Origin: a virus
Length of the DNA: 63,837 nt
Direction: 5' to 3' (one strand)
IMG/VR virus record: IMGVR_UViG_3300032289_001441
Location: 1 to 63,837 of that record
Both the position numbers and the translations under genes were made by a program. The notes under the pieces are model-generated. The model ran no database searches. It was not told the origin of the DNA and was given only the letters and a program-made list of their open reading frames with translations. Below are positions 16,933-25,021 of this stretch, piece after piece (the stretch's first letter is position 1; each line of letters starts with the position of its first letter).

Positions 16933-18562
16933 CGGTTGTCAGGTGCTTGTCGCACCAGCCCTCAGTGACTGTCTCGTACTTCTGACCGCTGCGATGACAC
17001 TCAAGCAAGAGTTCCCGCGAGCGGTTCACCCAATCTGAAACAAACTTGTCAATGTCTCGACCAGTGGCCTCTGCGGCCTCGCGAAGTTCTTCTCGCATCC
17101 TCTGGCTCGTCTGATCGAACCACGTCGCGATCTTCTCGGGCTTGCTGCGGCGCTCGAGCACGCCGTCGGCCTCGACTGCGGCGAGTCGGCGAAGATTCGT
17201 CTTGAAGAGCACCTCGGCACCGGCGAGCTGTCGGGCGTCCTCGGCAACCGCCGGAGCGTCGGCGGCGGCCGGATCGGGCGTAGCGTCGACATTGCTGGGC
17301 GGCGCGGGAGACGCTTCGGGCTGCGGCTTCTGACCCGTCGGGTTCTCGGCGGTGAAAGCCTCGAGCAACTGCATATTGACCTGAATAAAACGCTTCTTGC
17401 CAAGGTCGTCTGGCAGCGGGTTGTAGCCGATCTGGGCGCGGATTTCGTCGATGTCCAGGGCACCGAGGTTTGCCATCTCCCGCAGGAACTGCGACCGCGC
17501 GGCATAGTCGCCAACCATCAAGGCGTTCGTGTCGAACTGGCAGAAATACTGCTTGTCATCGACCACGAGATCACGCCGGCACGCCATTTCCCAACGGCGG
17601 CACCACGGGATCAGGCTGAACGTGACGAAGTCGATGGCCGACTGCTCCACCGTCGAGAACCGCACATTCGACAGGTCGCCGATCAAATGGCCTGGAACAC
17701 GGTAGGCTCGTGAGACCTCCTCGCACTGGTAGCGGCGGGTCTCAATGAGCTGACTAGTATCGTTGCGCTGCTCGATCTGCTTGCGGTGGAAGCCGAACGG
17801 CATGACGACGGTTTTGTATGAGTTCAGCGGGCCTTGGTGAGCGTCGTTCCACTGCTCTTTGAACCGTGCCAGCACCTCGGGCTTGTGCGGCTGATCGGTT
17901 TCGATGTAGGTGCCGGGTTGTCCGTTGTTCCCGAAGAACGCACCCGAGTGCAGCTCGGTTGCTCGGGCCAGACCGATCGCGTCTCGGGACAGGGTCGTTG
18001 GTACAAAGCCTGTCACTCCGTCTGACGAGAGCCACCTCAGATGAAAAATCTCGTCCTGGCGATACTCGGTGATCTCGATCTTGGGCTGAATCGGCGTCGT
18101 CGGTTCGGTGTAGTAATACCGGAGCTTGCCGTTGGTGAGCCGCTTGACCTCCATCCGCGACGGATGCAGGGGGATCAGCTCGGTCACGCCGCCCTGCCGG
18201 CCGCCCTTGATGTGAGCGTAGGCGTTGCCCCAGAGGAGGAGCCAGCTTTGCATCAGCTCGCGGAACTCGAAGCCCGTCATCCACGAGTTGGGTTGATAGC
18301 AGATCACCTCGTGCAGATGCTGCTCTTCGGCGATTTCCTTGCCGCCGCCGGGGAGCCTGCGGTAGACGTTGAACGGGAGGCTGGCGATCGACTCCGACAG
18401 CACCCGCACGCAGGCGAGGACGGCCGTGCATTCCAAGGCCGTCTCAGGCGAGACCGTGACGCCCGATGCGGTGCGTCGGGTATTGGAAATCTCCTCGAAA
18501 ATGCGGGAGAGATTGCCGCGAAGCTCAATCAGATCGGAGACTTCCTCGTCGATCTTGTCCAC
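16916..18562 (-). CDS. Portal protein, HK97 family
   Basis: The 548-residue protein has the family landmarks: SPETALECTAVLACVRVLSESIASLPFNVYRR near the N-terminus, WLLLWGNAYAHI, and FGFHRKQIEQRNDTSQLIETRRYQ and AYRVPGHLIGD in the middle. The C-terminal 130 residues are a Pro/Ala linker and a helical tail. It forms the dodecameric DNA channel. It starts with GTG one base after the terminase stop. Confidence 0.95.
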   Translation of the reverse strand: MDKIDEEVSDLIELRGNLSRIFEEISNTRRTASGVTVSPETALECTAVLACVRVLSESIASLPFNVYRRLPGGGKEIAEEQHLHEVICYQPNSWMTGFEFRELMQSWLLLWGNAYAHIKGGRQGGVTELIPLHPSRMEVKRLTNGKLRYYYTEPTTPIQPKIEITEYRQDEIFHLRWLSSDGVTGFVPTTLSRDAIGLARATELHSGAFFGNNGQPGTYIETDQPHKPEVLARFKEQWNDAHQGPLNSYKTVVMPFGFHRKQIEQRNDTSQLIETRRYQCEEVSRAYRVPGHLIGDLSNVRFSTVEQSAIDFVTFSLIPWCRRWEMACRRDLVVDDKQYFCQFDTNALMVGDYAARSQFLREMANLGALDIDEIRAQIGYNPLPDDLGKKRFIQVNMQLLEAFTAENPTGQKPQPEASPAPPSNVDATPDPAAADAPAVAEDARQLAGAEVLFKTNLRRLAAVEADGVLERRSKPEKIATWFDQTSQRMREELREAAEATGRDIDKFVSDWVNRSRELLLECHRSGQKYETVTEGWCDKHLTTDATST

Positions 18563-18563
18563 G

Positions 18564-20084
18564 CTAGAGCACCATGAGGGTTGGTTCGTCGGTGTTGCCG
18601 TGGTTCTCGCTGCTGGAGATACCGAGGGCCATGATCAGAGAGACCGCGCCGTCGATGCGGGCCGTCGAGTGTGAGTTCTTCTTTGTCGGCTTTATGTTCC
18701 CTGCATCGTCGATCTTGACTTGGACATTCGACATCTGCCACGCCAGGACTGGGTTGCCGGCGTGCCGGAGCTTTTTGCTGACGACGAGTGTCTCGAGCAA
18801 TTTCGAGGGAGCACTCATGCTGGCAAAACCCTGTCCAAACGGCTTAACGTCGATTCCCTCCGCTACCAGTTGCGTCGTCAGATGCACCGCATTCCAGCGG
18901 TCGATTGCAATACCGCGAACCGCATTCTTCTCGCAAAACGAGAGAATGTAATCGCGCACGGCGTCATAGTCAGTTATGTCACCATCCGTTAATTGTACCA
19001 AACCTGCGTCGGCCCACGCTTGATACGGCACTCGGTCTTCCTTCGACCGCTTGTGCGCGTTCTCCTCGGGGATGAAGAAGTGGGCGTGAAGGTCATACGT
19101 TCCATCGGCGTCAGGCCAGACCGCCACGAACGCCGTCGTGTCGAATGTGCTGGCGAGGTCAACGCCGCACCAGCATGGCCGCCCTGCCGTCGGCCGCAGC
19201 GGCGCGTTGTTGGCGTCCCAGGCACCGTGGCGAATCCACTTGGTTTCGGAACGCTGCCACTGGTCTAAATGCAAGGTTCTGAAAACGACCTCGTCGGCCG
19301 GCGACTCCTTCGCTTTCTGGGCAAATTGCTGGAAATACTCGGGTTTCAGCGTAATTCCATAATTCGGATTAGCCTTCTTCCACGTCTCCTCGATGAACGG
19401 ATCGTCCTCGGGGTCGGCGGCGTAGATGCACGGCAGGAACGAGTCGTCCTTCAGCACCCCGTCGCGAATCTTTACCGCCCGCTGCCAGTCCTTGTAGCAC
19501 GGGCCGTCCATGTCGGTGCCGGCCGTCGTGATGTAGATGGTGAGCGGCTGGCTCCTGGCACCAGTACCTGTTTCCAAGACATCGACCAGCTCGCGGTCTG
19601 GGAAGACATGATATTCGTCGACCAGCACGCAGCTCGGGTTGTAACCGTGTTTGGTGCCGGCCTCGCTCGAGATACAGAGCATCGTCGAGTTCTTCTCGGG
19701 GAACACGATGCTGTTGCGGTATATCTTGCACCGCTTCGCCAGCGACGGGCAGCTTTCGACGAACTGCTTCGCCGCGGTATGGAGAAGCGCCGCCTGCGAG
19801 CGGTCGCCGGCCGCGACGATCACCTCGGCCCCCTCGTCATCGCAGCAGAGCATATAAAGCCCAACCGCCGCGGAAATCGCTGACTTACCATTTTTGCGGG
19901 GCAAGGCGAGCAGGCTTGTTCGATATTGACGGAGCCCGTCGGGCTTCTTCGTGTTGAAAAGCTTGTCGAGGTACTCGTCCTGCCAGGGTTGCAGGACAAA
20001 CGGCTGCCCCGCAAAGTCGCCTCGACTGTGCTTCAGTAAGCCGATGAAATCGCGGATATCAACCACGCTTTGCGAGGAGAGCAT
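18564..20084 (-). CDS. terL: Terminase large subunit, HK97-type
   Basis: The 506-residue protein has the ATPase motifs of the packaging motor: a Walker A variant at PRKNGKSA and Walker B at SCVLVDEYHVF, followed by TTAGTDMDG as the coupling region. The C-terminal nuclease part includes GVDLASTFDTTAFV with the first metal-binding Asp, and AIDRWNA. It drives DNA packaging together with TerS, whose gene it overlaps by 26 bases. Confidence 0.96.
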   Translation of the reverse strand: MLSSQSVVDIRDFIGLLKHSRGDFAGQPFVLQPWQDEYLDKLFNTKKPDGLRQYRTSLLALPRKNGKSAISAAVGLYMLCCDDEGAEVIVAAGDRSQAALLHTAAKQFVESCPSLAKRCKIYRNSIVFPEKNSTMLCISSEAGTKHGYNPSCVLVDEYHVFPDRELVDVLETGTGARSQPLTIYITTAGTDMDGPCYKDWQRAVKIRDGVLKDDSFLPCIYAADPEDDPFIEETWKKANPNYGITLKPEYFQQFAQKAKESPADEVVFRTLHLDQWQRSETKWIRHGAWDANNAPLRPTAGRPCWCGVDLASTFDTTAFVAVWPDADGTYDLHAHFFIPEENAHKRSKEDRVPYQAWADAGLVQLTDGDITDYDAVRDYILSFCEKNAVRGIAIDRWNAVHLTTQLVAEGIDVKPFGQGFASMSAPSKLLETLVVSKKLRHAGNPVLAWQMSNVQVKIDDAGNIKPTKKNSHSTARIDGAVSLIMALGISSSENHGNTDEPTLMVL

Positions 20085-20538
20085 CCATCGGATCGACGAC
20101 GACCTTCACGGCTCCGTAGCCGAGTCGGGTGCGATCGCCTGGGGTCAGGCCGAGGACGGTCTCGAGATGCCGAAGCGCCTCGCCGCACTCTTTTGCCTGC
20201 ATCGCCATAGCCACTGGCCGAGAGAAACGGATTGACCCGTCGGGTGCCAGAACCTCGACGTAGGCCGAATCCAACGCCTGGAGCTGCTGCGAGGCGTATT
20301 CCCACATGACGTAGGTCGTCGCGTATCGGGTGATGACGTGTTCGTCAGACTCGGCCAGGGTGCCCATGCCCTCCAGCCAGCTCACAACGCGGGAGAAAAT
20401 CTCCTGCGCTCGAGGCTTCAGCCACTCAGGGGCCGTGATCGGCGTAGCCGGGGCCGCGCCGAGTTCCTCGCGGTTCTTGGCGTGCTTCGATCCTCGCATC
20501 GCGAGGATGTGCTTCGGTGTTGGCGGGCGACCCTTCAT
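20059..20538 (-). CDS. terS: Terminase small subunit, P27 family
   Basis: The 159-residue protein has the P27 family start (KGRPPTPKHILAMRGSKHAKNR), the PEWLKPRAQEIFSRVV helix and the C-terminal LGLTPGDRTRLG segment. It recognises the packaging start site and loads TerL. It is the first gene of the late minus-strand operon; the site it binds is likely in or near this gene or in the following intergenic region. Confidence 0.93.
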   Translation of the reverse strand: MKGRPPTPKHILAMRGSKHAKNREELGAAPATPITAPEWLKPRAQEIFSRVVSWLEGMGTLAESDEHVITRYATTYVMWEYASQQLQALDSAYVEVLAPDGSIRFSRPVAMAMQAKECGEALRHLETVLGLTPGDRTRLGYGAVKVVVDPMDALLAKRG

Positions 20539-20597
20539 GCCTACAAGCCTATCGACAGGCTACTGGGCCACGCAAAGGAGTCGAAAACCGCTGGACT

Positions 20598-20622
20598 GCT
20601 GGCCGGCGAACAGCCGGCCAGC
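20598..20622. other. Perfect 10-bp inverted repeat
   Basis: GCTGGCCGGC, a GAACA spacer and GCCGGCCAGC form a perfect stem. No T-run follows on either strand, so it is not a typical intrinsic terminator. It could be an RNA structure, an operator or part of a packaging site. Confidence 0.7.
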
Positions 20623-20790
20623 GAAAGGGTCAGTTTTGTCCGCGTGCCTTCCTCCTTGGACATGCGGTCTGCCCTGCGCGACCCTCGGGCAGGGCACCCC
20701 CCATCGGTAGGGGTAACGCTGAAGCCCCTCTCGGCTGGTCGAAAAAATCAAGGCTGCGCGCCCATTCTTCCGACACTCATGGTATACCTA

Positions 20791-20818
20791 TTGTGTCCGC
20801 GGAAAGGGATGCTAGGAT
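20791..20818 (+). promoter_or_regulatory. Promoter for the GP88-like gene
   Basis: TTGTGT and TAGGAT are separated by 16 bases. The GGGATGCTAGGATA context matches the promoter at 22439 and resembles the one at 28675. It lies 59 bases before the start codon. Confidence 0.6.
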
Positions 20819-20877
20819 ATGTGGCGTGTGGCCGATTGTCGGTCACAGTTTTTCAACACGAAAAGAGGATTGAAACT

Positions 20878-21777
20878 ATGAAAACCGCAACCCGTAAGGC
20901 TTCCCCCCGTGCAATCCAGATTATCCGCGAAAACGGTTATATCGTGCGGATAATCGATAAAAACTATGCTACCGTCGAAGGTGGTCGGCTGCCCCATAGG
21001 GTTGGCGTCAAGAGGCTGTTGGGGGATGGTGACGCAAACCCGAAAACCGCGAAAAATAAGGTTGCAACCCGTGGCCTATCCCTATTTCCCCACCGCGGGA
21101 TCGGGTTTGGCAACGTGTGCCAGTTTGCGAAAAACTGTGTTGCAACGTGTCTGGCACATCAGGGGCAGGGTAGCGTCCCGAGTGTCGCGGGCGCGCGTGT
21201 GGCGAAAACTGTGCTATATCACATCGCGAAGGATTGGTTTTTGAAGAAGCTTCACCGGGAATTGGATAGTTTTCGTCGCAGCCGGCCGGAAGACGTGACG
21301 GTAGGTGTGCGCTTGAATATGTTTTCGGATATTCCGTGGGAGGAGCATGGTGTGATCGATACGCACCCTCTTGTAAGTTTTTACGATTACTCGAAAGACC
21401 CAAGCAGATTCGGTCTTATCCGCCCAAATTATTGGGTAACATTCTCGCACGATGGATTGAACACGGAAGACAGCATCCGAGTTTTGCGCGCGGGTGGGAA
21501 TGTGTCGGTCGTGTGGCACACTACCGAACCCGATCTTATGGCAACCTATGGGAATTCGGCCGCATGCGGGAAAGCCGCACATCGTCAACTTCTCCCATCG
21601 TCTTGGAACGGATTTGAAGTCATCGACGGCGGGGAAACGGATTGGAGGTGGGAAGACCCGCGCGGGGTTGTGGTGGGGTTGCGGCTGTTGGCGAAAACGT
21701 ATGCCAGCCGCAATCGTGCGATACGGTCTGGATTCTCGCCGGCCGTCGATATCAAACTGCCGATACTGGGCCGATAG
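20878..21777 (+). CDS. Phage GP88-like protein
   Basis: The ATG at 20878 follows AAGAGGA; the long open frame upstream overlaps terS and the promoter and is not used. The 299-residue protein has a Cys cluster (NVCQFAKNCVATCLAH) followed by LRLNMFSDIPWEE-like and SFYDYSKDP segments and then a VVWHTTEP strand. This order matches the GP88 family found in many actinophages and other phages, whose function is unknown. It is the first gene of the plus-strand early block and has its own promoter. Confidence 0.75.
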   Translation: MKTATRKASPRAIQIIRENGYIVRIIDKNYATVEGGRLPHRVGVKRLLGDGDANPKTAKNKVATRGLSLFPHRGIGFGNVCQFAKNCVATCLAHQGQGSVPSVAGARVAKTVLYHIAKDWFLKKLHRELDSFRRSRPEDVTVGVRLNMFSDIPWEEHGVIDTHPLVSFYDYSKDPSRFGLIRPNYWVTFSHDGLNTEDSIRVLRAGGNVSVVWHTTEPDLMATYGNSAACGKAAHRQLLPSSWNGFEVIDGGETDWRWEDPRGVVVGLRLLAKTYASRNRAIRSGFSPAVDIKLPILGR

Positions 21778-21802
21778 GCTACTGGCAAACACCTCCGGCC
21801 GC

Positions 21803-22021
21803 GGGGCTGCCAGCGGCCGGAGGTGACCAGCACACACGCACACACACACGCTCGAACCTCAGGGGCTGCCAGCGGCCGGAGGTGACCAGCACACACGCAC
21901 ACACACACGCTCGAACCTCAGGGGCTGCCAGCGGCCGGAGGTGACCAGCACACCAGCACACCAGCACACACACACACACGCTCGAACCTCAGGGGCTGCC
22001 AGCGGCCGGAGGTGACCAGCA
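21803..22021 (+). repeat. 59-bp tandem repeats with CA-rich centre
   Basis: Units start with GGGGCTGCCAGCGGCCGGAG at 21803, 21862, 21921 and 21992. The first two periods are exactly 59 bases. The third is 71 because of an added ACCAGCACACC-type insertion, and the last copy is truncated. Each full unit runs GGGGCTGCC, a GC-rich part with GGAGGTGACCAG, a CA-run and GCTCGAACCTCA. Confidence 0.95.
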
Positions 22022-22023
22022 TA

Positions 22024-22120
22024 GCCCCGACCGTGGAAACGAGCACCAACCCCGACCGTGGAAACGATACGATATCCCCGACCGTGGAAACGAGCACCAA
22101 CCCCGACCGTGGAAACGATA
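22024..22120 (+). repeat. Four direct copies of the 18-bp leader box
   Basis: CCCCGACCGTGGAAACGA occurs four times with 7-8 bases between copies: two intervals are the same GCACCAA and one is TACGATAT. The last copy ends just before the next start codon. The same box appears singly, with variations, in most leaders further right. Confidence 0.95.
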
Positions 22121-22124
22121 GACC

Positions 22125-22409
22125 ATGAAAATCGAAACTGACGAATGGCTCCCCGTGATCGATGCCGGCAAGCTTGCCGGGTTGGATAAAACAACCGCGC
22201 TGCGCCTCGCGCGATCACTTGGGATCGTGCATACGTTTTTCGGCGTGAACATCATGCGAAAAGCAGACGTTGCAAAACTCGAAACCAACCGCCGCCGGCC
22301 TGGAAATCCCAACTGGATCGAATCGTGGGACGGCGCAGCCGCCGATGGTTCGCGAGGCGGTGAGGCTGCAAAAAAGGCCCGTACAGCGAAACGAGCACCC
22401 CGACCGTAA
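22125..22409 (+). CDS. Small HTH DNA-binding protein
   Basis: A 94-residue protein has an N-terminal helix-turn-helix of the excisionase/MerR-like type (IDAGKLAGLDKTTALRLARS followed by a wing and RKADVAKLE). The C-terminal third is basic (KKARTAKRAPRP). It could regulate the early block, since it is its second gene and is preceded by four leader boxes. That role is inferred. Confidence 0.65.
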   Translation: MKIETDEWLPVIDAGKLAGLDKTTALRLARSLGIVHTFFGVNIMRKADVAKLETNRRRPGNPNWIESWDGAAADGSRGGEAAKKARTAKRAPRP

Positions 22410-22438
22410 GAAACTTTCCACCCCAAAAGATTTTAGGG

Positions 22439-22466
22439 TTGACACAACAAAAGACGATGCTAGGAT
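22439..22466 (+). promoter_or_regulatory. Strong promoter, TTGACA-N16-TAGGAT
   Basis: A consensus -35 is followed after 16 bases by TAGGAT within GACGATGCTAGGATA. It drives the gene at 22530 and probably the operon beyond. Confidence 0.75.
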
Positions 22467-22477
22467 AACACACAACA

Positions 22478-22529
22478 CGGGAGGCACGTTGCCCCCCGAT
22501 CATGGAAACCCCCAACGAGGAAACGAGAC
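22478..22529 (+). promoter_or_regulatory. Start-associated leader, unit 1
   Basis: A hairpin CGGGAGGCA-CGT-TGCCCCCCG (22478-22498, one A/C mismatch) is followed by ATGGAAACC and by GAGGAAACGAGAC directly before the ATG at 22530. Confidence 0.8.
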
Positions 22530-22769
22530 ATGACGGCTAAAAGCGACTCGCTTGTGCTGGAGAAGATGCGGCGCGGAATGGTGCTCTCGCAAAACAGTCA
22601 GGGAAACTACTGGCTCTTCGACGGCGGCGAGGTTGCCTGCCGCGTTACCGTCGATGCGGCCGAGCGTCTGATCGTCGCCATGAAAATCGTTCGCGACTAC
22701 AAAAACAGCGGCGCGTTCGGCATCAACTGGATGCCGGCCACGCAGCCCGATAGCACCGGCACCAACTGA
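22530..22769 (+). CDS. Hypothetical early protein
   Basis: A 79-residue protein. It has a beta-rich centre (GNYWLFDGGEVACRVTVDAAERLIVAM) and no recognised domain. Its leader carries promoter, hairpin and both boxes. Confidence 0.7.
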   Translation: MTAKSDSLVLEKMRRGMVLSQNSQGNYWLFDGGEVACRVTVDAAERLIVAMKIVRDYKNSGAFGINWMPATQPDSTGTN

Positions 22770-22770
22770 A

Positions 22771-22820
22771 CCCCGACCGTCGAAACGATTCCACCCACAA
22801 CCCCTAAGAGGAAACGAGAC
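22771..22820 (+). promoter_or_regulatory. Start-associated leader, unit 2 (no hairpin)
   Basis: Box 1 is CCCCGACCGTCGAAACGA, where GTGG is changed to GTCG, so it lacks GGA. Box 2 is AGAGGAAACGAGAC ending at the ATG. Confidence 0.75.
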
Positions 22821-23018
22821 ATGACCAAGCTGGAGCGCGAACTACTGAAAGAATGCGAGACGATTGCCGCGGCCGATGGGCTGCGACTTGCCGATGTTCT
22901 CCGCGACTGTCACCGATTCTGGTGCGGTGCTGGTCGCAGCCTCAAGCCGCGGGGCTGGGCTGCCCGTGCCGCGGCGGCGGCTCGACTCGTCTCTCGGTTC
23001 AATTCGATAACTGCCTGA
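22821..23018 (+). CDS. Hypothetical early protein
   Basis: A 65-residue, mostly helical, basic protein (C-terminus WAARAAAAARLVSRFNS). No family is recognised. Confidence 0.65.
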   Translation: MTKLERELLKECETIAAADGLRLADVLRDCHRFWCGAGRSLKPRGWAARAAAAARLVSRFNSITA

Positions 23019-23030
23019 CCGCAAACACAC

Positions 23031-23071
23031 CCGTCCCTGGAAACCCAAACCCCCACCGAGGAAACGATCCC
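23031..23071 (+). promoter_or_regulatory. Start-associated leader, unit 3 (no hairpin)
   Basis: CCGTCCCTGGAAACCC is followed by CCGAGGAAACGATCCC and ATG. Confidence 0.7.
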
Positions 23072-23323
23072 ATGATCATCGAAAACATCGACGACACATA
23101 CCCCGCCCAGTTTCGCATGGCCGGCACGGGCGAGATCATCGTGCCCGAGAGCGACGGCGGCACGGCCACGCTCCTGCGACAAATCCGCTGCATTCTCGAC
23201 GGCCACGGCACCCTGGATTTCTGCCCGACCACGGGCGAGTTGATCATTCGCACGGGGCTCGACGTTCAGATGGGCGGCGAGTTGGTGCCGATGGGTGATG
23301 ACAGCGACAGCGACGATGATTAG
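23072..23323 (+). CDS. Hypothetical acidic early protein
   Basis: The ATG at 23072 follows the leader box; the longer frame overlaps the previous gene. The 83-residue product is beta-rich and ends in an Asp/Ser tail (GDDSDSDDD). No family is recognised. Confidence 0.65.
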   Translation: MIIENIDDTYPAQFRMAGTGEIIVPESDGGTATLLRQIRCILDGHGTLDFCPTTGELIIRTGLDVQMGGELVPMGDDSDSDDD

Positions 23324-23346
23324 ACTACCGCGCGACACAACGGCCA

Positions 23347-23404
23347 CCGGCACGTTGCCGGCGGCACCCCCGACCGAGAGAACCCCGACAGAGGAAACGA
23401 GACG
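23347..23404 (+). promoter_or_regulatory. Start-associated leader, unit 4
   Basis: Hairpin CCGGCA-CGT-TGCCGG (23347-23361), box 1 CCGACCGAGAGAACC, box 2 AGAGGAAACGAGACG before the ATG. Confidence 0.85.
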
Positions 23405-23638
23405 ATGAAACACGACATCCGACCCGGCGACCGCGTGGCCTACTCTGCCAAATTCCTCCGCTCTATCGGCTGCCGGACCGGCCCGATGCCGTTCGCCCGC
23501 GGGCGGGTGATCGCGTTGCGGCATTACGCCGGCGCGACGTTGGCGACGGTGGCGTGGAACGATCCCGTGATGCCCGACAGCGTGAACGTCGCCAATGTGA
23601 TTGCCGTCGCTGATATCGGCCTGGAATGCGTTGAATAG
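23405..23638 (+). CDS. Hypothetical early protein, SH3-like
   Basis: A 77-residue protein has the pattern of a small beta-barrel (RPGDRVAYSAKFLRSIG, ARGRVIAL, LATVAWND, VNVANVIAV), similar in shape to KOW/SH3-type domains. Function is unknown. Confidence 0.65.
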   Translation: MKHDIRPGDRVAYSAKFLRSIGCRTGPMPFARGRVIALRHYAGATLATVAWNDPVMPDSVNVANVIAVADIGLECVE

Positions 23639-23656
23639 ACCCCTGCTCAAGACAAA

Positions 23657-23724
23657 CCCCGCCGGCGCGTTGCCGGCGGGGCCGACCGTGGAAACGAGAG
23701 AACCCCCCAAGAGGAAACGATCCC
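23657..23724 (+). promoter_or_regulatory. Start-associated leader, unit 5
   Basis: Perfect 10-bp stem CCCCGCCGGC/GCCGGCGGGG with GCGTT loop (23657-23681), box 1 CCGACCGTGGAAACGAG, box 2 AAGAGGAAACGATCCC. Confidence 0.9.
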
Positions 23725-24927
23725 ATGAACACTGCAACCTTGAACGCTATTTCTCACAGCGATCTGCCCGCCGCGATGGCAGCCGTCGCCCGGTTTGCCG
23801 CCGGCAAGAGGTGCCCGCGGCCGATCCTGCAAAACGTGATGCTCTCGACCGGCGTGGCCGGCACGATGGTCGCAGCCACCGATCTGGAAACGCTGTGTGT
23901 TGTCCACATGCCCGGTGGCAGCGGCGACGGCAAGACGCTCCTGCCCGCCAGCATGGCGAAGCAGATCGCGAAGGAGAAGTGCTGCACGGTCGAATGCGAC
24001 GATGCCGGCGAAGACTCGACCGTGTCTGCCTGCGGCGTGACCGCGGCGGCCGGGGATACGCTGGAGTTTCCGCATTGCTGGCCCCTCGACCCGGCGGCTC
24101 CCGCCGTCCGCATTCCGTTTGAGGTTGTCGATCAGATCGACGGCGCGTGCTCGCCGGCCACCGATACGGAATCGTCCCGATACGCTCTCGGCGGGGTGCT
24201 GCTCGAAACCTCCGGCGATGACAAGCTCTATGCAATCGGCACGGATGGTCGCCGCCTTCACGCTCTGGGAGCCGCTGCCACGGTCGATGCACCGCTGATG
24301 GCAGTTGTCAGGCCCGGTGCCGTCGCGGGCTTCCTGAAGGCAGTGCGGGCCGTTGCCGCGGAAGTCTACGGGTTGAAGGGCAAAGCCCTTGCCGGCCGCC
24401 TGGAAGGGGATGCCGTGGAAATCCGCGCCGCCGCTAACACGGTGGAGTTCAAGTGGTATTCCCGCGGCTATACCGTCACGGTGAAAAGCCTCCCGGTCGA
24501 AGGCCGGTTCCCGAGGTGGCGGGATGTTTTCCCCGCGGGGTGCTGCGATGCCCCGGCCATCCGCATGGATGCCGGCGAAGCGGCGAAGCAGTTGAAGCAG
24601 GCAAAGGCTGCGACAAACGAGCAATGCCGCGGGGTGTTGTTCGCAGCCGGCCGCATGACCGCGGGGACAGTCGATGCCGGCCAGTATTCCGCGTGGATCG
24701 CGGGCGGCATGGGCGGCATGGGCGAATGCCAGCCGGTCAAACTCGACCCCGTTTATGTGCTCGCCGGCATCGCAGCCATCGATGCCGTCAAGGCTCCCGA
24801 CCAGTATCTGATCCATGTCAGAGACGGTCAGTCTGCCTGCTACATGCGGGCAGCCGGCGGCCACGATGCAAACGAGAAGGGGCAGGCCGGCCTGACGGTT
24901 GTGATCATGCCCCTTGCCGCCGATTGA
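23725..24927 (+). CDS. dnaN: DNA polymerase III beta sliding clamp homologue
   Basis: The 400-residue protein has beta-clamp landmarks: KRCPRPILQNVML and ATDLETLCVV in the first domain, LLPASMAKQIAKE, and RYALGGVLLETSGDDKLYAIGTDGRRLH in the second. The third domain is diverged but ends in a clamp-like strand (LTVVIMPL). A clamp tethers polymerase and other enzymes to DNA. No polymerase gene is recognised in this window, so it may capture the host replicase or recruit nucleases and helicases. It has unit 5 as leader. Confidence 0.88.
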   Translation: MNTATLNAISHSDLPAAMAAVARFAAGKRCPRPILQNVMLSTGVAGTMVAATDLETLCVVHMPGGSGDGKTLLPASMAKQIAKEKCCTVECDDAGEDSTVSACGVTAAAGDTLEFPHCWPLDPAAPAVRIPFEVVDQIDGACSPATDTESSRYALGGVLLETSGDDKLYAIGTDGRRLHALGAAATVDAPLMAVVRPGAVAGFLKAVRAVAAEVYGLKGKALAGRLEGDAVEIRAAANTVEFKWYSRGYTVTVKSLPVEGRFPRWRDVFPAGCCDAPAIRMDAGEAAKQLKQAKAATNEQCRGVLFAAGRMTAGTVDAGQYSAWIAGGMGGMGECQPVKLDPVYVLAGIAAIDAVKAPDQYLIHVRDGQSACYMRAAGGHDANEKGQAGLTVVIMPLAAD

Positions 24928-24947
24928 TTGCCCCCGAGTAAGACAAA

Positions 24948-25021
24948 CCCCGCCGGCACGTTGCCGGCGGGGTGGCCCCCGTGGATGGAAACCTAAACCC
25001 CTAGAACGAGGAAACGAGACG
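24948..25021 (+). promoter_or_regulatory. Start-associated leader, unit 6
   Basis: Perfect 11-bp stem CCCCGCCGGCA/TGCCGGCGGGG with CGT loop (24948-24972), then GTGGATGGAAACC and CGAGGAAACGAGACG. Confidence 0.9.

Larger units (their letters stand above)
20539..20877. other. Divergent intergenic region between terS and the GP88-like gene
   Basis: This 339-base stretch has no supported gene. It holds an AGGCTACT motif (20557-20564), a perfect 10-bp hairpin (20598-20622), a weaker stem TGCCCTG/CAGGGCA near 20670-20700, and a plus-strand promoter (20791-20818). It must hold the start of late minus-strand transcription and may contain the packaging site. Confidence 0.6.
21778..22124 (+). other. 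Repeat-filled intergenic region
   Basis: No gene is supported in this 347-base gap. It contains an AGGCTACT motif overlapping the GP88 stop, the 59-bp tandem repeats and four copies of the CCCCGACCGTGGAAACGA box listed separately. Frames through it encode only low-complexity peptides. Confidence 0.8.

Noticed and set aside
22024-22120. CRISPR-like array of four GTGGAAAC repeats
   Set aside because: Intervals between repeats are only 7-8 bases and two are identical, so there are no spacers. The same box is used as a gene leader elsewhere.
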